A DNA stretch of 64,000 bases from Epithemia pelagica. Taxonomy: Eukaryota; Bacillariophyta; Bacillariophyceae; Surirellales; Surirellaceae. Every line of letters starts with the position of its first letter. The first letter of the stretch is position 1. Positions 21,469 through 32,416 of the stretch are shown one piece after another. A program made the position numbers and the translations under genes. The DNA lies in the NCBI GenBank assembly GCA_946965045.2, contig OX337232.1:1674001-1738000 (forward strand), written 5' to 3'. The notes beneath the pieces were generated by a model, which was not told the DNA's origin, ran no database searches, and saw nothing but the letters and a program-made list of their open reading frames with translations.

Positions 21469-21806
21469 ATGTAGTGGCCTGCACCGGTGTTGCAACTGGC
21501 GCCGAGGGCAGTGAAGCCGCTCTGGATGATCTCTGTATCACGGCGGACAATGTGGTGGATTTTGTCAACTTGTTTTTTGGTGGTTCTTCGGTAGTCAGTC
21601 CCGAATTGGCCCAACACATTCAAGAGGAGAGTGGAGCCGATACTTGTTTTACACGGACGGAATTTGAGAACTTGTTCCAGTCATCCTTGTCTGCCAACAA
21701 CAACCAGACCTCCTTATTGTCGGGTGCGAGTGTGACACTGTCCATGAATCCGTTCTCACTGGTGTTTGGGATTGGAATGGCCATGATGGTGTTTGGTCTC
21801 TCCTAA

Positions 21807-22287
21807 GTGCTAGGTCAGCCACAGTCGAAGGATCTACTATGTTGAATCTAATTCAGAAGTAACCATGTTTTTGTTTGTCTTCATGTTCCTGCCGTACAAG
21901 TATTTTGAAAAAGTTGAGTATAGGTTTCCTTGTTGATGGATAAGAGGGTAATACCTTACATTCCAGCAATGTCCAAGTACGTCCTCGGCCTCATCCAATC
22001 TGCCCATGAATGCCTTCAAACACAAATAGTCACTATCATTGGCAAAAATCACAACATGATATTCATCGCTTTGAATGCCGGCACTACCATTGTCGTAGAC
22101 AGGGAGATGAAGGACTCGCCTCTACTAGATAGAGAGGTATTAGTGGTAGTGGATGAGCCCACATGAACTAGAGATTATGTGATGTTTGCAAAATTTCCCT
22201 GCTTTGAATGCGACATCATTACTCTAGTTCATAGCAAGGGAACCATGAATGGTTGGACTGGTTCCAAACTACTAAGCTCGCCAGAAC
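21807..22287. other. Intergenic interval after the split EF-hand gene
   Basis: About 480 bp containing the 3' flank of the EF-hand gene. Only short overlapping frames are present and no motif or repeat was recognised. Confidence 0.5.
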
Positions 22288-22767
22288 TTATCTATCCCGC
22301 AAACATCCAAACGAGGGCGAAATCCTACGATTACTATTGATGAGGAAAGGGTAGCTCGAGATGCACCTTGCATTCGCTCGTGTCCCCATGACGATTCCAC
22401 TTCCACCGAATACGCGTGGAGTGGAGTCGCTACCAGTAGTCGCTAGACGATAGCGAATGGTAGCGATGTTTTTGCCCCGCACTTTTCTGTTCCCCAACCA
22501 AAACCACAAGAGAGAGGGATATCTACGCATTATCGCCGCCAAATTATGGGGGAATGAGAGAGAGAACATGGTCAGCATGATGGCGGCCAATGATTGATTT
22601 AGGATTGTTTTGCCATGGGCCAACCATGAAGAAACAACCACAAGGTCCTGCTGAGGAGGGTCGTTGACCATACGAACCGACCTCATATACTCCTCATCAT
22701 TTTGGATCATTGTTGCTAAAAGAAAAAGAAGGAGAATGATCGAGGCTCGTCTTGTCCTTTTTGCCAT
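22288..22767 (-). CDS. Hypothetical protein with N-terminal hydrophobic segment
   Basis: ATG-started 159-aa ORF. The N-terminus MAKRTRRASIILLLFLLATM looks like a signal peptide or anchor, followed by a negatively charged stretch and a second hydrophobic region (SLAAIMLTMFSLSFPHNLAAIM). The C-terminal half is basic and Ser/Gly-rich. There is no recognisable domain, and the other strand also has an open frame, so it may be non-coding. It lies near the left piece of the ORF split by element 2. Confidence 0.3.
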   Translation of the reverse strand: MAKRTRRASIILLLFLLATMIQNDEEYMRSVRMVNDPPQQDLVVVSSWLAHGKTILNQSLAAIMLTMFSLSFPHNLAAIMRRYPSLLWFWLGNRKVRGKNIATIRYRLATTGSDSTPRVFGGSGIVMGTRANARCISSYPFLINSNRRISPSFGCLRDR

Positions 22768-23440
22768 ACCACCACATCTTGTTGTGATGCGGGTTCTTGT
22801 TTCACCACCACCTCTTAGGGTGACGCTGCAGCAACTGGTTCGGCTCGGTTTGGTTCACCACCATTCTTCGATTACGGGACGAGTAGTACTCTGGAAAGGA
22901 CCAGGTCAGGTCTGTGGAGTCCTTTCCTTGTGGTTTTTTGGCAACTCGTGGAGGATTCGCATCAAGGCTTTTTTGTTTTGGGCCGTGGTACCCGTTTGTT
23001 GCAAGCGATCCAACACAATGTTGCGCAGATTGCTGGACAAGGCTCGATCCAAGGCTTGCACGTGCAATTGTTCGACACCAAAGGTTTGAAACCACCAGGA
23101 CCAACCCAAGGGAGGATCATGGTTTGTACGAGTGTCTGTTTTGTGATTGTAGTACTTATTTGAATGGCAATTGCCTCGTCGTTTCCCACCCATGGCAGTA
23201 ATACTCCTCACCCACGATGACGACGCCAGTGTCACGGCCCGCACGACAGCCACCTGTGTCGCCGCACCAGTCGGTGCTTGCAGGCGAGACCAACATTGAA
23301 ACTGCACAAATTCACAGGGTGGCAATTGTCGCACCACTTGCGAGCGAGAAAGAAGAGTCGCTTTTGTACTGACATGGCTGCTATGGCTGATAGGAGGATT
23401 CTCGGACGAAAAGGACCAGGACAATGATCCTGTTACGGCA

Positions 23441-23445
23441 TCCGT
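23441..23445. repeat. Target-site duplication of element 2, left copy (tccgt)
   Basis: tccgt precedes the left LTR and recurs at 31830-31834 right after the other LTR. Confidence 0.95.
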
Positions 23446-24228
23446 TGTTACAATTCTTTTTGAATCGTAGGGACATTGATGCTCGGTAGAGCAGACAATC
23501 AGGTAGGTCACCAACCGATACAAGCTTCTCAGGGTCAGAGAAGCAAGCAAGTCGAAGTCTATCAGAAGGATAGTCGGGACACAAAAGAAGATGTGATAAA
23601 TGGTGATATTGTTAGATTGTGTGTTGATTACTACAATAGGTCTACGTGAAATGTTCGGTCCTGCCAAGGGTCATGTATCATAGGTTCTTGGCGGCAACAG
23701 GTTTGGAATAGTTGGAGTCAATTCATGTGATGTATATGACATGTATATGTGGACGGATAACATATACAGGGTCAACAGCTCTTGCTTTGGGTTGGCATAG
23801 TTGTTTTCATGGCGCGCAGCTTGTTGACAATTTGGAGATTGTGGGAATGGAAATATGGTCTCGCGTGATCGTGTGTCGTGCTTGGGATACTTAGACCGTT
23901 GGGTCGGATAGATGCCGACAGCGCTCGGATGTTGCTTGGGCGCGCTCGATGATTTCGGGCGCGTACGCTTAGGGCGTTAGTATAATGTCCGAGCAACGGC
24001 CAAATTTACGTCCGTTGTAATACCGCACGACCCAGTTTAGTCTTGAGAGTGAGTTCGTCAATCTATTCTCACTTTTCATGATTTGCGAAGAAATATAGGT
24101 CGATATAGCGCGAAGCTAGGGAACATAGCTCGAAGCTAAATGGCATGATGCGATAGCACGAGGCTATGTGACATGGGGAATCGATGAGATGTAGAATCTA
24201 ACCACCATAGACGGTGAGAATTCTAACA
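23446..24228 (-). repeat. Element 2 3' LTR (783 bp)
   Basis: In minus-strand sense it begins tgttagaattctcacc right after the purine tract. It contains short internal repeats of the form atagc-cgaagcta around 24096-24140. Confidence 0.95.
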
Positions 24229-27200
24229 CTCCCCACAACTCGTCGTTTCAGCCTTGTCATCATTGGATTTGTTGAGGTCTTGAACTTCTCCTTTCCAAAA
24301 CAACAATGGCTTGAGCATGGGCCAAATAGATACAAAATCCCAATGTTTGCTAAGGATATCGGCAGGGTTGGTCTTTCCATCTTTCCAGTAGAATGCAACA
24401 TACTTTGCTGCGATGGCTTCACGAACTCGGTGGTATGACAGAAGATGGTGTCTCTTGGATAGTATGGAATGAGGAACGGTTGCATTGAGCACAACAGATC
24501 TGTTATCTCCGTACATGTAACTTCGCTCTCGGATAGGTACTCCAAGGTAGCGGAGGGAATGTCGTAATTCTGTAATCTGATCTATTGCTGTCCTTGCAGC
24601 CACAAACTCGGATCCATAGGTAGCAGTTTCCACCGTGCTCTGCCTCTTGCTGTACCAGTCAATAGGTGTTCCGTTCAACAAATGTAGAACAGCAGTGACG
24701 GATTTACCAGTGACTATGTCATGCATGAGATTGGCATCAACATAATGAGTTGTGGTAACATAACGGCCAAGAGGTGTTGGGCAGTCTTCAGGAATACGTT
24801 CACTTGCATTCGAATAGACAGTGCGAGTCCAATCAAATTCTTGGGTAGGAAGACTTGAATAATCAGGCTCTCCAATCCTTAATCTGATTGCGCCTTCTGG
24901 GAGATGTGCAAGGTATCCATAGATACGCTTGGCTCTATCAAGATGTCCTTTCCTCGGAGCAGCACGAAAGCGTGATAGCGTCATTGTAGCGGTGAAGACG
25001 TCGAAACGACCAATAGTGATCACCCATTGGAGTTGTCCAATCAGAGTTTGGAAATGGCTAGTACCTTCTTCATCAAGGAGCTCAGAATCATCCAATTCAG
25101 GATGGTCTCCACCAATAAGAGGTGTTTTGGCTTTCTTGGGTTTCTCCTTGAAGATTCGTTCGAAAGTGTCCATCATCTTACCAATGTAGCGTCTTGGATC
25201 TGCTACTAATGTTCCATCAGAATCCTTGGTGTAACAACATCCCAAGTGGAAATCAATAGGTCCATCTCCTTTGAGTTTGAAGTTGTATTTCTCCTTCAGG
25301 ATCTTGCAGATATTCCCAGGATCAGTAGAAATAATGGCTAAGTCATCAACGTATACGGCAATGTATTCGTAACAGTCTTCTCCAGGTGCTTTCCTCATCC
25401 AGATATCCGGATCTGCTTTGCTTGGTGAAAATCCCATGTCTGTCAAAACATCGAATAAGACATCATGCCAGGGTGCGCCTGATGACTTCAATCCATAAAG
25501 TGCCTTGTATATAATCAGGATGTGACCTTCTAATTCCTTGAATTCAGGTCCTGCGACAATGAAAATTTTCTCCCCTGTCAAGGCTTCCAGATATGCGTTC
25601 CCAATATCTGCTCCCCATATTTCCAAGTCATTCAAAGTACCCAGGAATAAGGCAATGCGGAGGTTGCGAATGGAAACAACACCTGAATAGATTGTCTCAA
25701 CAGGTTCTTTTGTGAGATGTCCATCTGCGACAAGTCTTGCTTTATGTCGTCCATCATGTTTTACGTCAAAGACAAGATGTACACGTATCTTATGATATCC
25801 TTCAGGTGCATTGGATACTTTCCCTTTAATGAAGATGGCTTTCCCAAAATCCTTGAATGTCTTGTAGGACTGGATCTGTGACAATTCTAATTCTGTTGCA
25901 TCCTGCCACTTTGTGTTGCCATGTTGTTTATCAAGAGCGACAGCTTCCTCATAATTGCGTGGTACTTGGTATCCAAACTTATACTTGACGGAACGGTGAA
26001 CTTGTTTAATCCTTGACTGTTTGGCTGCTCGAATGAGACGTTTGCTTGTTTTGACGTAACGTTTCAAATGCTTCCATCCAGGTTTGTTGAGTAAATCATG
26101 TTTCTTTCCATAAATTGCTACAGTGATCGGATCATCATTGGCAATGAGTGATAAAGGTTCATAGGTAGTCTCCCCAGTTTCCCAATCAACAAGCAAATTA
26201 TATTTGCTCCCCTTGTAATCTGGATCAGTTGTGTTCAGTGGGCCTTGATGGGCAATGACGTCCCTGAACCTGAAAAGATTATCTCCAGAGGTTTGAGCTT
26301 GGTTATCTCGTTCGATATACTCCATGAGTTGATTATAGGATATCATCTCATCAACATCAGAATTTGTCTTTCGGTAGATGTACTTGACACGTTCTTCCTG
26401 TTTCGTTGCTTCTTCATTAAGATCAATGACTCGTTTGATGACACGTGCACGGTGTCGCTCCCCATTTTCTTCTGTGTCGCATAGGAATGTGCGTCCTATC
26501 ATGTCGTCAAAATCGATCGTGGGCATTGGTTTGGATGGATCTTCACTATCACTGCGAATGAAGACAGTGTCAGCTTGCTTATCATTGTCATCCTTCTCAG
26601 ACGAATCCTCCCCTGAAGGTCGATCCACACGTAGGTTAGGTGTAGTGGATTCAACACGGCAAACGGCAGAACGGTAGATGATCTGGTTATCCTGGGTGAG
26701 AATCTTCCAAGTAAAAGAATCACCAACGTTGTGAGCAAAACCAACCCAGTGGCCAAGTTTCTCATCAGAAGAAGATGGATATGAACCGGAATTGGGTTCA
26801 GCGGGGTCGACACGGTAGTAAACCTCATCCCAGAAAGGAAAGAACAAGAGATGAGTAATGTCGGGTGGGCGTCCGGAGAGAGCCTCAAGAGGAGTGCGAC
26901 CGGAATGGGTGGGTGATGATGTATGGTTCAATAAGTCACAGACATACTCAAGGCAAAGAAGCCAGGTGTTGGCAGGGCAACCAGTGGCATTCATGAGAGC
27001 GTTGGTCATACGTTTAACGGTCTGGTAACGGTTTTCAGCCTTATTCTGGTGTTGATGATAAGGTTCGGATCGATACTCCCCAATAAGCAAAGTGCAAAGA
27101 ATGTCTTTGACCTTTTGAGAGATGAGAGATGAACCACCATCACTGATAAGAGTCTCCATGGCACCACGAAAACGGATGTTGTCCTGAAGAGTATTGACAA

Positions 27201-29910
27201 ACTGTTTGGTTGACTTGATCCCATAGATATCAGTAACCAGAGTATCTCAACCAACAAAGATTTGTGCAACTTTACCACCATGGTCAACAGCAGGGGTGTC
27301 GGAGAAAACCGAGTCAGTAGCAACGGGTTCATGGCGTCGAGGTATATTAAGGACCGGATTGCGAGCCTTGAAATGTTTCTTGAGGGTGTCGTGGTCAAAA
27401 GTAATGCTACCATTACGTGTAGTGTGCTTGAACGTATCGGCAATAACATCTTCAGATTACCAACCAAAGAATGGACGGAACTTCTTCCAGTCATACGCTT
27501 CCTGGTAACGACGGTGGACAGAGGCATGAAGTGTAGGATCATTACCTTCTGCGTCAGCATAGATAGAAAAGAAGGGTGCGTCGTCAGGTCCATGATCGTA
27601 TGGGAGATCCAAAAGGAGATTGAGGTTACAAACAACACGATCAGTGTACTCCCCATAGTTGTCATATGGATGGTTCGACATACTACCATCAGTCTTGACG
27701 TGTTTCCAATCAGGATCATTGTCAGAGGGTGTGGGAGAATACGAATGGTCCAGAACACCAGGATCCCATGTGTCGGGTGACGTGAAGATGATCTGAGGTA
27801 AGGTATCCATGTCATCGTCGCTGGGGATACCCAAGGAGTGGATGTAGGCTAACCCATCCTTGATGTGAAGGGGTATAGCACGACCATCAAGTGTAGTGAT
27901 GCGTTGTTTACCATCAACTTTAACAGATCGTTCATCAACAGCAAGTCCGAAATGCTCGAATTGACCAGGAGCATGGATAGATAAGCCCTTTCCATAATAA
28001 GCATATTCATTGAAGATGCCAACAATAGGTCCATCATTGGTCTCAAACTTTGCGGCACATGTGACGACAGGAAGTCCAGTAAGTTCATGGTGATCAATAC
28101 CCACAATAGTGATATGGCGGCCAGTCTTAGAGAGAATGCGCATGTCAGAACCAGCAAGTCCTCCATTAGCACCACGGTCAATCAATTGATTTCCTGGTAA
28201 AGTAGATTTCCTGGAAAACAAATAGCGTGGAACATGTCCTGCTTGTTTATGCATGTTGGCTTTGAAAGTAACCTTCTTGCTCGTCTTGGACTTGGCGTTA
28301 GAAAGAACACTAGTCAGGTCAGTTGCCGGGTGATTGATATCAGTCGTCATGGCTTGGTTGATAAATTGTGTAACCGGATCTGAATCATCTGGATGCTCAG
28401 GGACTACGCCAGGTGAGTCGTCATCAGATGCAACTTGGTTGGGGTCAGGATCAGGTTCCGGATCAATGTCGAGGGCATGTGTTTGCACTTTCCTCGGTGT
28501 TGTTGATGAAGGTGTTTGAATCATTTTGTTATACTCAATGATCAACTTGCGATCTTCTTCAGAAAGTTTGAACCATAGGTCACGCGGTAGACTAACCTTG
28601 GACGAAGAGGATGGAGATTCAGATGTCGCTGTGGTGTTGTGGACATGATACTCCATATCATCTTGTGAGGTTATGTCAGCATCTGTATCTTGGCCATATA
28701 GTGATTCATGTTGTTTGACATGTCGACGGCAACTATGAACAGATGACTGGGTTGCTTGATCATGGTCATAAGCTGCGTCTAGAAGGAGACGGAAGTATGA
28801 TTGATAGCAAAGGGATTTTGCACCGGATTTGGTGTTCACCACATTATCCAAGATCTTGACTCGGCGGAGATCAGGTACCTTTTCTACAGCTTGCATGAGG
28901 AAGGTCATCCTGGTATGATCAGGGATGCAATCAGACAATGTCACTAGATTGTCTAGCAAACGTAGCTGCTCTTGAAAGTGTAGAAGAAATTGACGTGTTG
29001 TTCCGCGCCATGTGTCGTCAAGACGTAGATTGGAAATGTAGTTGGTTAAACGGAGGACTTCTTGCTTTGCTAGGTCGGATTCGGTATGCAAAGAGTGTAA
29101 CTTCTGCAATACGGCACGCGCATCTTCATCATGTTCATGTTCACGTACATAGGCTCGACCTTGGTCAGTCTGAATGATACGGACAAGAACAGAGTAAAGA
29201 AATACTTGTTGCTCTTGAAAAAGTTCTTCGGCATACTCATCATCATGGGGTGGTGTGTATTTGAAATTCAGAACGTTGGATAGGCCTTGAGCCTTAGCTG
29301 TAGTCTTGAATACACGCCAGAATGAATCGTAGTATCGTTCATCCTTGAATACCTCATATGCAGTTGCGTCGCGCTTAGTTCCCTTTCTGAATGCGGTAAG
29401 GTCTTGTTGAGATTGGGATGCGGCAGTAACTGTGCTGACAGATTTCACAGATGACGGTGACTTCATTGGCGAGACTGGGACTTGGCTAGGTGGTCCCTTA
29501 GAGAAATCTGTGTTGATCCTCCAAGTGTTGAACTCTTTCCTCGTTAGATTCATCCAGTCGCTATTGGATAGCTCGTCTTGAATTTCATTGGTCTTGTATA
29601 TGGCCCAATAAGCCAAGAGCTTGATCTGCTGTCTTGTGGGGCCTTGTAGATCATGTGTCTGTTTGTTGACCTTGTATTGTGTCAGTTCCTTCATGGATTC
29701 CTCGGTATTAGTTTGCATATACGAGATAACATGGGTAATGTTCTCAAAACCATGGTATTTCATCCACTTCATTAAGAAGTCGGCCCTTTCTTTGGTAAAG
29801 AATTGGCAGACAGTAAATATGATGTGGTCGAATAGGTCTGTGTCCGAGATATTGTCTTGGTTATCTTCTCCCTTAGGAGTCGTAGGTGTCTTGGGTGATT
29901 GAGAATCCAT
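24223..29910 (-). pseudogene. Element 2 gag-pol polyprotein frame with two internal stop codons
   Basis: One continuous frame of 1896 codons, interrupted by TAA at 27459-27457 (codon 818) and TGA at 27249-27247 (codon 888). Gag covers about residues 1-550 (MDSQSPKTPT; DPEPDPDP acidic stretch). The protease motif DRGANGG starts at residue 578. The integrase D-D-E set is visible as TDIYG (Asp 894), SDGG and QNKAEN. Reverse transcriptase has NAYLEALTGE, LYGLKSSG and the catalytic YVDD at nt 25353-25342 (residue 1520). RNase H has VDANLMHD and STVETATYGSEFVA, ending near KHWDF and LLFWKGE. Stop one falls between protease and integrase core and stop two just before the first catalytic Asp, so translation would yield only Gag-protease unless suppressed. 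Confidence 0.9.
24229..24238 (-). promoter_or_regulatory. Polypurine tract of element 2
   Basis: ttgtggggag in minus-strand sense, directly before the 3' LTR and identical to the tract of element 1. Confidence 0.8.
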
Positions 29911-29935
29911 GGTGTTATTTGGTTGGTTCGATGTT

Positions 29936-30180
29936 TATTTAATGTGCGGTGTGATGTGGTTTATTTAATGTGTGATGTGATGTGAACCCGGATGTACCAC
30001 GTGTGCCACGTATGTACCACGTATGTGATACCCGGATGTGTGTTGTGATGTGCGACTCCTGGAAATTTCCGTTGATTCCGACAAATTTTCGCCGAGTTTC
30101 AACAAATTTTCGCCGAATTTTCGCGATTTGACGGGAATGTGTGGCGTGTTGTGCGACCAAGGGTACCCGGATGTGCGTTG
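29936..30180 (-). other. Element 2 leader with repeated 'acatccgggt' motifs
   Basis: Between ORF X and gag the minus strand has several acatccgggt(t/a) boxes and cacgtggtac/tacgtggcac boxes, then cacattaaataaac just before the gag start. Element 1 has the same order of boxes at about 17205-17310. This is a conserved non-coding leader, possibly for packaging, translation or promoter function. Confidence 0.65.
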
Positions 30181-30230
30181 AGTTTAAGTCTTGGAAAGGT
30201 TTTGAGAGGACGGGAGTTAACTATGAGTAA

Positions 30231-31010
30231 TTAAGCTTCGGTCTCCGAATCCCCACTCTCTTCCGAATAATCAGAGTCGTTTCCAGGCTCAGATGGGGCA
30301 GCACAAGCAACAGAAGAAGGGGTATCACCTTCAGCCAGGTGGTTCTCGACCTCGGTACGCAAAGGGAAGATAGTTGCACGATGGTCCTCGATGGTATGGA
30401 CCTCGTGGATGTAGGCAACGTAGTTATCTAGGCGTACAACGTTAGGAGGCAGAGGGCAAGTCGTCGCGTTCACGACGTGGATGGTATTGTAGTATCCAGT
30501 TGGGCGCTTGAAGGTTAGGAAGCGGAGGTGGACAGTACGGATGGGGTTGCCCGAGAGGGCGGCCAAGATGAGGCGACGCCTCGGAGAACGATGAAGTTGG
30601 TCGTTCAGACGGTCAATGTCTTCTTGGTCGACGATGTGGGTCACCGATTGGAACTGACGTTCGATCTGGGTCTCCCCACGGATGATCTCGGGATCGAAGG
30701 TCGAACAAGTTGGTTGACGGAAGTACTTGATATGATCAGCAATCAACCGGGTGGTACGACGGGATCGAGAAGGGACGAGCCGACAAGGCGGACTCGGGGG
30801 CCGAAGCAACGGCGCAGGGATCGGAGCGTGAGGCTGGGTTGGAGTCTCGAATGGGTTGCTGTTGGAACTGTCGACGGAGATGTTGACCGATGTGTTGGCT
30901 GCCTTCGGCGTCGGCACCAGTTCCTGCTGCACCAGGGTATCGGGCTGCCCGGGATGCAGTTTGGCTCGATAGATCTGTCGTACAGGAGTGATAAGCTCGT
31001 TAGTATCCAT
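30231..31010 (-). CDS. Element 2 extra ORF between 5' LTR and gag (ORF X, 259 aa)
   Basis: ATG-started ORF beginning MDTNELITPVRQIYRAK and ending in an acidic Ser/Glu tail (DSDYSEESGDSETEA). It lies 36 bp inside the 5' LTR and ~320 bp upstream of gag, on the same strand. The middle has a Pro-rich stretch (PIPAPLLRPPSPP) and an Arg-rich patch (SRSRRTTRLIADHIK). The second half (residues ~110-220) looks globular and holds RRRLILAALSGNP and VRLDNYVAYIHEVHTIEDH. I recognise no family. Copia elements normally have one ORF, so a separate upstream ORF is unusual. In element 1 the same place holds only an 86-codon frame with a similar acidic end. Confidence 0.65.
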   Translation of the reverse strand: MDTNELITPVRQIYRAKLHPGQPDTLVQQELVPTPKAANTSVNISVDSSNSNPFETPTQPHAPIPAPLLRPPSPPCRLVPSRSRRTTRLIADHIKYFRQPTCSTFDPEIIRGETQIERQFQSVTHIVDQEDIDRLNDQLHRSPRRRLILAALSGNPIRTVHLRFLTFKRPTGYYNTIHVVNATTCPLPPNVVRLDNYVAYIHEVHTIEDHRATIFPLRTEVENHLAEGDTPSSVACAAPSEPGNDSDYSEESGDSETEA

Positions 31011-31031
31011 GAAACCACAAGGAAATAAGCT

Positions 31032-31046
31032 TTGAGACTGTTAATC
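31032..31046 (-). promoter_or_regulatory. Primer-binding site of element 2
   Basis: In minus-strand sense gattaacagtctcaa directly follows the 5' LTR, the same fifteen bases as in element 1. It is complementary to an anticodon-loop sequence CTGTTAA with its 5' stem, as in tRNA-Asn(GUU). Confidence 0.7.
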
Positions 31047-31829
31047 TGTTACAATTCTTTTTGAATCGTAGGGACATTGATGCTCGGTAGAGCAGACAAT
31101 CAGGTAGGTCACCAACCGATACAAGCTTCTCAGGGTCAGAGAAGCAAGCAAGTCGAAGTCTATCAGAAGGATAGTCGGGACACAAAAGAAGATGTGATAA
31201 ATGGTGATATTGTTAGATTGTGTGTTGATTACTACGATAGGTCTACGTGAAATGTTCGGTCCTGCCAAGGGTCATGTATCATAGGTTCTTGGCGGCAACA
31301 GGTTTGGAATAGTTGGAGTCAATTCATGTGATGTATATGACATGTATATGTGGACGGATAACATATACAGGGTCAACAGCTCTTGCTTTGGGTTGGCATA
31401 GTTGTTTTCATGGCGCGCAGCTTGTTGACAATTTGGAGATTGTGGGAATGGAAATATGGTCTCGCGTGATCGTGTGTCGTGCTTGGGATACTTAGACCGT
31501 TGGGTCGGATAGATGCCGACAGCGCTCGGATGTTGCTTGGGCGCGCTCGATGATTTCGGGCGCGTACGCTTAGGGCGTTAGTATAATGTCCGAGCAACGG
31601 CCAAATTTACGTCCGTTGTAATACCGCACGACCCAGTTTAGTCTTGAGAGTGAGTTCGTCAATCTATTCTCACTTTTCATGATTTGCGAAGAAATATAGG
31701 TCGATATAGCGCGAAGCTAGGGAACATAGCTCGAAGCTAGATGGCATGATGCGATAGCACGAGGCTATGTGACATGGGGAATCGATGAGATGTAGAATCT
31801 AACCACCATAGACGGTGAGAATTCTAACA
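31047..31829 (-). repeat. Element 2 5' LTR (783 bp)
   Basis: Same sequence as 23446-24228 apart from two single-base differences. Confidence 0.95.
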
Positions 31830-31834
31830 TCCGT
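31830..31834. repeat. Target-site duplication of element 2, right copy (tccgt)
   Basis: Matches 23441-23445. Confidence 0.95.
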
Positions 31835-32416
31835 TTCGTCTCCCCGCCCACGATCTGTACTGCTCCTGCTTGTCCTGCGGCTGCTGCTTGTCGGCAAATG
31901 ATGCGGCCAGGTTCCGACATCATAACCAATGGTAAAGGCAGCCGATGGACACGAGGTCAAATACGAGGCTGTGGAAGAAACAATCCTTGAGTTAACGGAA
32001 TGGGGCTTGTCGTCGTCCTCCTCTAAATCACGTTCTGGATGTGCATGTGTTGGAGGTCGTTTCTTGGCATAATTCCAAACATAGAAGCGACTAGCAGTAC
32101 TCGAGGAACGATTCTCTGGAATGTCCTGTTGGTTCTTCTTTTTCTTCTTGCTGGTGTGCTGTTGTCGCTGGTGATGGTAGTTGTTTGGATGCAACCCTCC
32201 GTGCTTGTTTCCGTGATTGTTGCATTCGTAGATTGGGCACAGCCTCGGGCACGACCATTTTTCGTCCAGTCGTGGTCGTTGTGGCCGCTCGTCAATAATG
32301 ACGCTGTGTGACTCAACGTTTGTCGCATGGCGGAAGGAGAAGAACGACCACGCGATCTTCGACTGCCACCACAGCTCCACGGTATCCACTCGAAGCAGCA
32401 GCAGCACCGCCACCAT

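Larger units (their letters stand above)
15475..21806 (+). pseudogene. EF-hand membrane protein gene split by Copia element 1
   Basis: The left part runs from 15475 to 16057 and the right part from 21464 to 21806; subtracting the retrotransposon and one target-site copy restores a single frame (..KFLFD / NVVACTGV..). The protein has a membrane helix (FFLVFIGIAILLLLVGLVVG), a canonical 12-residue EF-hand loop DTNKDGSIDTWE at 15970-16005, a Cys-containing central region and a C-terminal hydrophobic segment (SLVFGIGMAMMVF). No in-frame ATG precedes the frame at 15475, so a first exon or a non-obvious start is missing from this model. Intact, it would be a calcium-binding membrane protein of unknown role. 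With the insertion the left product would end with ~16 retrotransposon-encoded residues. If the other allele lacks the insertion the gene may still function. Confidence 0.7.
23446..31829 (-). mobile_element. Copia LTR retrotransposon, element 2 (8384 bp, near full length)
   Basis: Delimited by two 783-bp LTRs (31047-31829 is the 5' LTR, 23446-24228 the 3' LTR in minus-strand sense), TG...CA ends and tccgt duplications. I found two LTR differences (around 23636/31236 and 24139/31740), so insertion is recent. In minus-strand order it carries the primer site, an extra 259-aa ORF, a leader with repeated 'catccgggt' motifs, and gag-pol in one frame: Gag, protease, integrase, reverse transcriptase, RNase H. 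The pol order integrase before RT defines Copia. The element belongs to the diatom Copia lineages by its D-R-G-A protease motif. Gag-pol is interrupted by two stop codons, so this copy is probably not autonomous as it stands. Confidence 0.95.
22906..32416 (-). pseudogene. Unidentified ORF split by Copia element 2
   Basis: On the minus strand an open frame from an ATG at 32416 runs to 31830, is broken by the 8.4-kb retrotransposon, and continues in the same frame from 23445 to about 22906 after removing one target-site copy (..GRGDET / DAVTGSL..). The N-terminus has a hydrophobic segment (MVAVLLLLRVDTVELWW). The middle is Lys-, His- and Ser-rich and looks disordered. The right-hand part includes APTGAATQVAVVRAVTLASSSW. 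No family was recognised. A competing plus-strand frame at 22930-23163 (RLLQAIQHNVAQIAGQG) also looks protein-like, so orientation and exon structure here are uncertain. Confidence 0.35.

Noticed and set aside
22664-23163. Plus-strand gene at 22.7-23.2 kb
   Set aside because: Some stretches look protein-like (RLLQAIQHNVAQIAGQG), but no start, splice pattern or family could be supported, and the minus frame is continuous across the insertion.
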